Part shown: in pieces, positions 36,437 through 46,200 of the stretch | Layout of the letters: the number at the start of each line of letters is the position of its first letter | How positions within the stretch are numbered: position 1 is the stretch's first letter | Source: Paroedura picta | Lineage: Eukaryota > Chordata > Lepidosauria > Squamata > Gekkonidae | Direction of reading: 5' to 3' | Length of the DNA: 64,000 nt | Assembly (NCBI RefSeq): GCF_049243985.1 | Contig: NC_135376.1 | Coordinates: forward strand, 45,427,001-45,491,000 | Translations under genes and position numbers: made by a program | Notes under the pieces: model-generated | What the model was told of the DNA's origin: nothing | Seen by the model: only the letters and a program-made list of their open reading frames with translations | Databases searched by the model: none

Positions 36437-37006
36437 TTAGGGGTGTAGTGATTAGGGCTAAACTAAGGCAAAAAATACCTTACCAGTATTTCTTGGGTAT
36501 TACTTAAGCCAATTACAGATTCTCTGATCAGCTATTGGTATAGCAGACCTGAATAAAACCACACTATTTCTATGTTTTATTTGGGCATATTCAGCTATAC
36601 TGATCAACCTCAGCAGCGAGAGCTCTCAGCTCCAGCTGCCTCATCTGAGCCTATCAGGTCTACAGCAAGACTTCCCTACAGCTTGCAGATCCTGTGGACA
36701 GCTTCTATTGCATGGTGTTTTAAACCAACCATCAGCAGAAGTGCTCCCAGTCAGGTCTATGTGCAATGGGGAAATTCTTCCCAACCCTATGCAGATCCTG
36801 CAGACAGCTTCTGCTGCCATATGGCTTTAACTTTTTCTTCTTCTTGAGTCTGTTGGACCCCCCAAAATTAGGGGTTTCCAAAAAATTCCAGATCCAAATA
36901 CCATATTCAGATGCAGGATATTTCAGATGTACCATAATTTGGGGGGGATCCATTAGGCCCAAACTAGAAAAAAAAACTTTTTTTTTTTTTTTGCACACAC
37001 CCCTAA
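36437..37006. mobile_element. Putative TIR element downstream of MRPL43
   Basis: Exact 10-bp inverted ends TTAGGGGTGT (36437-36446) and ACACCCCTAA (36997-37006) bound 570 bp. AGTGA lies directly outside the left end and one base outside the right end. Inside is an imperfect tandem duplication (GCAGATCCTGTGGACAGCTT at about 36679 and GCAGATCCTGCAGACAGCTT at about 36791) and a T17 run. Confidence 0.5.
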
Positions 37007-37278
37007 CAGTGATCAGAAAGGTCACAGAATTCTGGCCGAATTATGAGCAAGGCCTCCTTGATCAAGGTGGAGCTGATTCCTGCTCCAAATGTCAGGGTAG
37101 GACTACAGAAGCAGCTAGCCTTAGTCTATCTGTGCTTAATGATGGTGACTACTTCCCGCCTCTTAACGAATGCATACCTTATTGGAATAGGAAGCAAATG
37201 GAATGGCACCATGTGTGAGCCACATTAAGAGCTTTCCTGCTGCTATGCATATGATTGTTTGGAATGTGGCAAAATCAG

Positions 37279-38460
37279 TAGAAGAAGAAGAGTTGGTTCT
37301 TATGTAAACCAAGTGTTTCCAGATATTTGGGCTTCAACCTGTTGGGGTGATTTTGCAAGCCCGAAAGAAACAAGGTTCCAGAATTGAGACTCATTTTTCT
37401 CCTTTACTGCCAGATTTAGTTTGTTCCACATATGTTTAGCATAGTCAGCTTTCTTACTTTTGAGGAGACTCTTATATTGGGATCTTAATCTGATGAGCTC
37501 TAACATTCTGTTATCCTCTCTACTGCGACGGCTCAGCCTCATACATTTGACTAGCTTTTTCCTGAAGGTTTTGCATTCTTGGTCAAACCAGCCATTATTG
37601 GGGCAGGATAACAGCTTTAGAGGTTTATTGTTGATAAGCAGAGGTTTGATCAAGCTAATAATTTTGTCATAGTGTCCTATGGCGTCATGGCCAGGCTGTA
37701 AAAGGGCTGAATGCAGGGATTTAAGGTCATCACTCGTCAGAGCTTGAGCTATGTTGTTTTGTACCTGCTCTGACCATTTCAGCCTCCTATTGCCAGGAAA
37801 TGTGCCTTCAGCGAGTTCAGGAATTGGAGGTAAAAGAATGTTGCTATTATATTTAAGTAAGAGCTGTAGAGGGCAGTGATCACTTAAAGGAGAGTTACCT
37901 ACTTCAAAAAAGACCACCTCTGTTAGTAAAGCAGGTGAAACTGCTATATAATCTATGGTGCTAGCATGACAGGAAGATAAAAATGTGAAGGAACCACCAG
38001 ACTTATCAAACTTAGAGCCATGTAAGACATAAAGATTAAACAAGGATAGCAACTCCAATAATTTTAGACCAGGCTTATTAATTGTAGGGTCTTGTGAGAC
38101 TCGTTCTAAAAGACATGTGTGCTCCGCGATTTGAGAGTTGACATCTGCCCTAGAGTCAGAGTGACCAGGGCCAATTCTGGCATTAAAATCACCACACATA
38201 ATTATTTGGGCATTAGGAAACTGAGAAGAAAGGGTTTCCAGTGTGTGGGAAAGTTGGTCCCAAAGTTTCCCTTTATCCTGTGACAGTGAGAGTTTTGGAG
38301 GGACATATACATTGATGCACAGGAGGTTGCCGAAATGTGGTCCCTTAATCAGCTCAAGGTCTCCCAGCTGGCTACATGTGAAGGAAGAGTGGGGAATCAA
38401 ACCCGGCTTGCCAGATTAGAAGTTGGAGCTCCAAACCACCACACCAAGCTGGCTCTCACA
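37279..38460 (-). mobile_element. Chimeric SINE head - LINE endonuclease - SINE tail
   Basis: Read on the minus strand, 38460 to about 38359 is a tRNA-SINE head (AGCTTGGTGTGGTGGTTTGG, B box GGGTTTGATTCC, then the body GTAGCCAGCTGGGAGACCTT). At the body sequence GACCTTG it switches to about 1.05 kb of LINE coding sequence. At 37300 it switches back to the SINE end CATAAGAACCAACTCTTCTT. The LINE part is stop-free (frame 38400-37300, 366 codons) and carries APE-type endonuclease motifs INVYVPP, CGDFNAR (GDFN 70-73), IDYIAVS (149-155) and SDH (173-175). The N-terminal endonuclease motifs and all of RT are missing. I cannot place the LINE clade. Confidence 0.8.
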
Positions 38461-39808
38461 GACCACTAGTAATGTAAATCTTTCTTTATAAAGAGCAAGC
38501 TAGCCACACCTCCTGCTGAGGATTAGTGTGACTAAGAATACCTTGCTCTTGACTGTTCTACCACCCTGGGAGGTAGCATCTATTCAGTGCTACCTGATGG
38601 CGAAACCATGTGCTGCTGTGCTGAGCTTTTTCAGTTACCTCAGAAGAGTAGAAAGGGCATACAATGCAGGAGGGACCCATCTGCCACTGGAACACAGCCA
38701 TTTATCAGAGATATACTTGGGAATGATATAAAGCCTCATTAGCACAGAAAGAAGCAAAAATTCTACAGCTTCCCTCTGGTAGTGGCAAATGCAGAGATTG
38801 AAGGGGCAAGATTATGTCAGGATACTGGGAGTTCCAAAATCAAGCACATCATGATCAAGTCTTTTCCAGGGCCCGGGTTCATGTAATAGAAGAGTCCTAG
38901 TGTTTTCTGTACATCAGGGGCTAGCACCTAAGTGCACTTTGGCTAGGGCCACTTGGGGTTGGACAAATGACTAGTTCTCACTTCCCCCAAACTCTATTCA
39001 GAGAAGAGAATTTTCATTTGGTCTTTCTCATTAAGAAGCACACTTCGTGACTGACATTCAAAGGCTGCTTTAAGCAGCCTTCATATATACATCACTGCAT
39101 CCCTCCTCTCATATACACACACCACTACACCTCTCCCCCACAATCTGATACAAGGTAAACCCAACATTTTCCTCTCTGATCCTCTGCCATATCTTAATGG
39201 GAACCGCCAGGCAATCTAAATTAATTAGCAATATTGGCAGGAAAGAGGAAAAATGCATCCAGTAAATTGGCACCAGTAAATTTCCATCTGGCTCCTATGG
39301 GAGAGGTTGCTCTGCAGATGTATCTGCAAGTAATTCTATTTTTTTTTGGTACCAAACAGGTTGAAAAAATGACCGTGTCAAGCTCCTTTATGCCGAGTCA
39401 GGCCACTGCTTCATCTGGACCATCCATGCAAAGCATATACTTTCCTACTGAGTTATAGCCCTTTCCCTAATTTCTAATGCCAAAGAGAAACTATAGCTCC
39501 CCAACACAGTCCAACTCATTAACTAATCAGTCAGAATAGAAATGTTGCTTTTGTGCAAGTCAGTCCTCTTTTGAGTTTTGGGGGGCTTGTGCTAGTTGTA
39601 CTCCGATCTCTTCTGACTTATCTGAACTACAGATAAAACATTTCTAGCAATGTATGGAATTTCTCAATTTCCACTTTTCCCATAGTAGCATCTATTCGCT
39701 TGCCACTCCTGGGTTATAAGCATTAATCAGATGTTGAAATCGCTCTGTTACCTACTTGTCCCAAATTCAGATGTATTTCTGGCTTCTGCTGCAACTCTGT
39801 AATTTTAA

Positions 39809-39963
39809 GTGGGTAGCTGTGTTGGTCTAAAGCAGCAGAACAAAGTTTAAGTTCAGTGGCACTCAACCAAGTTTTATTCAAAGTATAAGCTTTTGTGTGC
39901 GTGTATCTGAGGAAGTTTCTGTCCACGTGAAAGCTTAAAACTTGAATAAAACTTTGTTGGTCC
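39809..39963 (+). repeat. Penelope-like interspersed repeat, palindromic copy
   Basis: GGTAGCTGTGTTGGTCTAAA starts it and ACTTGAATAAAACTTTGTTG ends it. GTTTTATTCAAAGTATAAGC and its reverse occur on either side of CTGAGGA, so two oppositely oriented end pieces are joined. Confidence 0.5.
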
Positions 39964-39967
39964 AAAA

Positions 39968-40118
39968 TAGCCTCTCTCAACTTTTTTACTGTTGAGAAAT
40001 CCCTGAAACATTCTTCAGATTTCAAGTAACTCCAGAAGCGGTGGTTGGGAAGCATAACTACATACATACCCATCTGGGGCCCCTCCCTGTCCCACCCCCT
40101 CCAGTCCCATCATTGGCC
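39968..40118 (-). mobile_element. Truncated third copy of the 43543 hAT-type family
   Basis: It begins on plus with AGCCTCTCTCAACTTTTTTAC and continues with TGTTGAGAAATCCCTGAAAC, matching one end of the family. The other half is missing. Confidence 0.65.
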
Positions 40119-40931
40119 AGAATAACTCCCACAGGTCTGCATTTCATCCCATCCCATCTGTGGTTTGCTTGCTTTTCTGTGAGTGCTGACTAGTGCTATT
40201 AGGAAAATTTTGTATTGCATATTTTGATGTTAACATTAAAAGTATGCTGATTTTAGATTCTTTCTCACAATGAAGGTACATTGGACAATGTACTCCTAAC
40301 TGTAGCTTCCTAGCTAAAAATAAAAGCAATTCTTAATTTATTCCACATATGTTTAAGACTGCATATGCAATCATAGGGCCTAGAAACTTTGTAAAGATAG
40401 CTGAAATTTTCAGGATTCTGCACTTTTCACCAGTGCTGTTTTTTGCACTTCCACATGATCCCTGAATATCCCAATGGAGTCTACCCTAGATAATGTCATT
40501 CACCTCTCTTAATAATAAGGAAGAAAGAACAGGGTTTCATGAGAAAGCTTGTCTTAGGGAATCATCTCATAGCACCAGTTTGTTTGCCAAAGAAATTTCT
40601 ATTTCCCCTTGGAGATGGTAATGGCATGCACTTCCATGTTTCTGCCTTTTAAACATTGGGACTTGTGAGTCTTGGTCCTTCCTCCAATGCAACAAGCAGT
40701 TACAACTGCATGCCAAGCTTGCAGTAGCCCTATTGTATAGCTGCATCTCAGGCCTTACCCCAAATTTCTGTGGTGGTGACTGAAAGTAATTTTTAGACAC
40801 TAATGTGAAGGTGACCTGTTACCCGACAGTCAGAATGGGAGCAACTATTCACCCCCAAAAGTTCAGATAAAGCAGAGGATGCCTGAAATTGTGTTACAGA
40901 AGGCATACAAAACTCAAATTGTTATGTAGAC

Positions 40932-41306
40932 TAGCGATCCCCAACCTGTGGGCTGCGGACCACATGTGGTCCGTCGACTAACTGGAGGTGGGCCGTGAAG
41001 GATGCCTTCTCCCCCCCCCCCCTCGGCCCTTTACTTCATCCACGATCCGGCAGGCGCACATGGGACTATCTCGTTGCAGAGAAACAAGCTCAGGGTTCCC
41101 ATTGATTTGTCATTGTCATGAGTTAAAATTTCCATGAAAATAAAATGTTCCTTATGTTAATTGTTGTGGCGTGTCTGTATCTTATTTTGAAGGGATGTTT
41201 AAACATTACCATAGCAACCAGAGTCAGAGAGCGTTAGGGCAGTGGGCCTCAGTAAAATTGTCAAGTGTTGAGTGGTCCCCGGTGATAAAAAGGTTGGGGA
41301 CCACTG
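40932..41306. mobile_element. Non-autonomous hAT-type element, second copy
   Basis: The 375-bp copy of the family at 23070 has ends TAGCGATCCCCAACC and CAGTGGTCCCCAACC (reversed). The duplication ATGTAGAC is exact (40924-40931, 41307-41314). It differs from the first copy by indels near the G/C-rich run and before GGGCCTCAGTAAAATTG. Confidence 0.92.
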
Positions 41307-41324
41307 ATGTAGACCACAGTAGTG

Positions 41325-41530
41325 TTACCAACTGGGGCCTGGAATTGTCCTAGAATTACAATTGATATTCAGCCTCCAGAGATCAGACAGATTGAAAAGG
41401 TGCATTGTATAGCGTCACATCCCTGCTGAGATCTCTACAGGCAGGGTCTGGGGATATTTTGGAATTACAACTCAACTCCAGATGACAGACCAGTTTCCTT
41501 GGAGAAAATAGTTGCTTTGGTGGGTGATGG
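41325..41530. repeat. Diverged 'gttgccaac' TIR-like repeat
   Basis: TGTTACCAACTGGGGCCTGG and later GAGATCTCTACAGGCAGGGT, GACCAGTTTCCTTGGAGAAA follow the family order in degenerate form. Confidence 0.5.
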
Positions 41531-42421
41531 CATTCAGCAGCAGAAGGCCTGTTGCCAAGACTTTTGCTCCTTGGTTTTTTAAGCTGTTGATGCATAGTTG
41601 AATGCATATGCTAATAGGTTTCTATTTCCCTCTCCTTTGTGACATCACAGCTCAACCATTTCGTATTACATGAAGCTTGCAAGCCGTGGCAAAAGTGATT
41701 TATGCCCACAGAAAAACAAGTTTTGAATGACTCTCCAGAGATCACTCAAAGTTCATTCTCTAAGGAAAAATTCACCTACATTCACCTGATTTTTTTTTGG
41801 GGGGGGGGGGAGCCTTTAAATGTAATGTTCAGAATAAATTATTATGTAAAATCAAAGTTACATGGCAGTACTTAGAAATGCGATCAGATTAATATACAAG
41901 TTTTCTGCAACTTGGATTTTATCAAGAGAGTCGTACCTACCTGTTAAGATAGCAGCTGAGCATGCTGCCCCGTCACAGTGATGTGGCTGCCTTTACACTG
42001 GCAAGGACACAATGCCCCGCTCTGAGCCACCCGCCCCACCCTTTAACAATGGCAGCACATTTCCACCATACAAGCCAATGGCACATTTTAGGCATGCCCC
42101 AGAGGGGTGGGGGAGTCATCTGGAAAAACCCAACAGATCTGTGTGGCTCTTGTTTTATCGATGATCATCACTTTTATATATAAATATAATTCCCATTTAA
42201 ATAGATTTCTTTTTTACAGCAATTGGAAAACGAAACAATCAACAGCAACAAAGAAAAAACACAACAACAAAAATAGGAAATGAGCGCGGAGTCTGTGGCG
42301 GCTCCGGAGGGCCGCTCCGGAGGTAGTTGCTGAGTCATAACACTGGTTCTGTTGGACTGGGAAGGGGGAATCACAGAAGGACTGGAGGGATTAGTCCGAC
42401 AAGATATGCTCCCTGATCCCC
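41531..42421 (-). other. SEMA4G: SEMA4G 3' UTR and intergenic spacer
   Basis: The 3' UTR starts at 42421 and runs toward lower coordinates. The A-rich and TATA-rich stretch at 42170-42280 holds no canonical AATAAA on minus, so the end of the transcript is undefined. A G-run lies near 41800. Confidence 0.5.
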
Positions 42422-43266
42422 CTACACGGAGCTCTCGTCCAGCTTTTCTACCAGCTGTGTGTGTTTCCGCTTCTCCAGGATTTTGCTCAGCTCCTCGGTA
42501 AAGGAGTTGTAGAGGGGTGAAGTGCACGGTTCCTCGTTCTGCCGCAAGAGCATGTAGCTGTTGCCATTCATCTTGCGCAGCATGTTGGGCAAGGTGGTAA
42601 TGCCATTGGTGAATTCTGCAGGTAGTGGAGGAGGAGGCGGTGGTGGGATAGGGGGTACTTCCTTGGACGGTAAAACCACAGCAGTGGCATCCCCAGGGAT
42701 GATCTGTAGGCAGCCGTCTGGGTAGGTACCCAAATCCTCATCCTCCTGCCCTCCTTTGCCTATGCAGTTGGAGGAGACAGTCTGCAGCTCCACGCTGGAG
42801 GTCTGGGGGACCCCTAGGCTGTACTTGCCCCTGCGCTTCTGCAGGCAGGAGACATAGAGGAGAACCACAGTAAGCACTAGGCACAGCCCGCCTAGCACTG
42901 TGATGATGGCAATGTAGATGAACTTCATGTCCCCATAAGCATGACTGGCATGCCAGGAGGGCTGGGACACCGTGGGGGGGATCTGTGGTACCAGCTGCTC
43001 GGGCAGCACGGTCAGGGCATAAGTTGCCACCAGGGCCTGAAGACCGTTCTCCTTGGCGTAGCATCGGTATTCCCCACTGTACTCTAGTTGCGTGTCTGTC
43101 ACCAGCAGCCCATCCACCCCAAGGTGGAAGCGTCCTTGCTCCTCCTCTGCCCGCACCTCTGTACCATTCAGCAGCCACGTTGCCTGGGCCAGATTGGAGG
43201 CCTGCTCACAGGGCAAGAGCACATCGTCACCACGTAGCACAGTCCGATTCTTCTGCATGGGTGTGG
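42422..43266 (-). CDS. SEMA4G: SEMA4G last coding exon: Ig, transmembrane and cytoplasmic tail
   Basis: The acceptor is TCTCCTGCAG|CCACAC. It encodes the Ig-like domain, the stalk, the membrane helix, a tail with a polyproline run (a candidate SH3/EVH1 ligand) and the stop after ESSV. It is GC-rich relative to its flanks. Confidence 0.97.
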
Positions 43267-46200
43267 CTGCAGGAGAAATGGGGAAAGTGAGGTCTTGGAC
43301 GCTGCCTTACCTGAGCTGGAGTGATTTAAGTATCATGTTCCAGAGTGTCATCAAATAATATGTGAAAGATATGGCTAAGTCTCAAACTGGCAGGGGGCAA
43401 GAAAGCCATGAATGGGGGGGGGGGAGGAAATCTAAAAAACTGGCACCCTGAGACTCTGTGCCACCATCCTTTGAAAAGCAGCAAACACCTATCCCTCGTT
43501 GTTTTGGAGAAAAGACAGGAAATGTGAGCACAGTGTCTAAAGCAGGCTTTCTCAACCAGGGTTTCATGAAACCCTGGGGTTTCTTGGCAGCCCTGGGAGT
43601 GTTTCCGGATTGGGTAGGAGTTAAGTAATTTTTAATAGATTTTGTAATTTTTAAAAAACATTTATCGGGCAATATGACCATATAGAGTCATGTTGACTGT
43701 ATGGCCAGTGATAAGCCTGGAGGGGGTGAGAAGGGGAGGGGCTCTGGGGGGTTGCTTCTCAACCAACATTCTGCATGACTGTGCCACTTCTGGGGTTTCT
43801 CAAAGTCTGAAGACTGTTTCAGGAGTTTCTCTATGGTAAGAAAGTTTAGAAAGGCTGGTCTAAAGAAAGCTCGCCATCCATACCTGGAATGGGCCCAGCC
43901 TTTGGAAGTTTGGTTTTGGGTATTCCTAACACTGCTCCTTATTCTATCCCTTTCCCACTGCTACTGCCACACTAATAGTTACCTGCCCCAAATTCTCACA
44001 CACTTCACTCCCTCTGCTGCCATTCAAACCCTGGCAGAAACAGCTCATCATGGGAAAATGTTTTGAAAGCAGGACAAGCTTGCAATGCAATGAGATATAT
44101 GCAAACCTCCATTAATTGTGGAGACATAATCTGGATCCCTCTGTGTGCATAACTGTATGTTGGAGCTATATAATGATTTAGGGAATAGATACTTTGGATG
44201 AGAAGAGAAGCAGGCTATGTGCTTGCCTCTTTCCTGAGCAAAGGCTGCCAGTGGGTGGGCTCTTTCTTTGCCACTGGGTGGTGCACAGGCCAGGCTCCCT
44301 TGCCTCCCAGGGGGTGGGTTCAAGGAAGGGTTAGCATCTAAGCCTTACCTTGAGCAGTGTCATTCCAGCAGCCCTCGTTGCCATGCAGCACGTCCTGGGT
44401 CAGCAATGTTCTGGCAAAGATAAGCAGGAGTCTGGTCAGTTGGGGAGGAGAGCAACCCAAAGGCACACTATCTTCCCGACACACAGTGCGCATCTGACAA
44501 AATCTAAAGATACTTATTTGTGACACCTCAGGCATGCATCAGTGCTCATTCCGTAAACTAACAGAGTGCACAACGCATTCCTTACACACTACAGATCTCA
44601 TTGGCCCTAACAATCTCATGCAGGGTGGACACACAGCCACTGCATAAATGTAAAAGGTCAAACTGAAAATCCTTTTACTGAGACTTGGAGCTATAGCTTT
44701 TTGGCTGTAGTCATGATCTCAGGAAGACCAAGCCTAGAAAGTAGGGTAAAGCCATTTTCATTTAGATTGTTTTTATGTGGAGTTTAGACAGCTATGCAGA
44801 GCTTTCATGCTGCAATTTTTGCAATGCACCTATACTTTCCCCCCTGCTTGTTGCTTGTTTAGGTTTACAGCTGTTGTCATGGTTATACTTTTGGAATCTG
44901 ATCTTATTGTTGCAGGCTACCTGGAGCTCCTCTCCCCCCAGATTAGGCAGGATATAAATCTCATAAAATTAAACTAGTTTTTATGAGCAACAGCTCTGAA
45001 ATCTTCCAAGCAGACTCCATGGGAGTCATGCTGGATTCCCTCTCTAGAGAAGATGAATTGAGACAAAAATGTGATGCTGTCCATGGGCTTGGACAGGAAA
45101 GATCTTTGCATCAATGGTGCCTTAGTGAATCCCCCTGTTCACCAAGGGAGGAAATGTCAGTGCTTGGCATACTCTTCATTTCTGGTCAAACCCACTGAAT
45201 GTTCCCATACCTGTCCAGAGTCTCATCTAGCTCTCTGCAGCTCACACCATCCCAGCCGCAGTATGGGTCCCGGGCCAGGATGCAGTCGAAGCAGGAGATG
45301 TATCGCCCACAGGCAGACAGTGGTAACTGAAGGACCCCACTCTGGGACCCTACATAAAGACTCTTCTGCAAAAGACAGCATAGATAAGAGATGCATTTAA
45401 ACACCCTGTTCCTGTAGAGCCAATAGGTTGCCTTGTCCAACTGTACAGACAGGATTAGTACCGCTGATTAGCTGTTGCCAGGGTAATGTGAATGTGTTCT
45501 GAGGCCCAGGGCTAAGGGAGAACATACCAAATATTTGTGCCTCCTCTCGAACCCAGAGCTTCAGAATCGGAGGCTTTGCTTGCTACTTTCTCTTCAGAAT
45601 CACACGAAGGCCTGTCTACTTCCCATCCCCACCTGAGCTGCTCTTGTGGGAAGCGAAAGCATCAGTTTGGCCAGCAGAGGGAAGCAGTGAGACACAGCGA
45701 AGGGCAAAGGGGTCTCTCCCAGGCAGCCTTTGATCCCTCCTGCCTCAAGACTATTCCTTTCTCTCTGTCAGGGCTGAGGTGCTGCCAAAAATCAGGAGTC
45801 CAAGCTGCACTTTCAGCGGCCCATTCATGATGCAGAGGGGCAATGATCCTCTGTCACAGAAGCCTGATAATCCAGGAAACCATCAAACAAAACTCTCTTT
45901 ATCTCCATGCTGGAGAATTGAGATTTCACCTGCTAAATTCCTGCATGTCAAGCTGACTGATAAAGTACCAGCAGCAGGGCCACTAGAAAGATGGCAACAC
46001 CAGAAGTCTCTGGTGTTGATAGTGTTCTATGTAAATGTTCCAGAATGTTTTATGTAAACCACCCAGAGCTGTAGGGAAGGGCGGTATAAAAATCTAAATA
46101 AATAAGGTGCTCAAAATATCTGCAAGAAAAACAACCCAAGGTGGCAACCCTTACTGGGAAAGTTCATGGGGGACTTCTGAGGCCTGGAAAGAGGAGTAGT

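Noticed and set aside
37300-38400. 366-codon open frame as a host nuclease gene
   Set aside because: It lacks the N-terminal part of the fold, is bounded by SINE sequence at both ends and has LINE-type endonuclease motifs.
42738-43290. Long alternative frames over the last SEMA4G exon on both strands
   Set aside because: They are GC-rich shadows of the true frame, which carries the Ig, membrane and C-terminal SEMA4G sequence.
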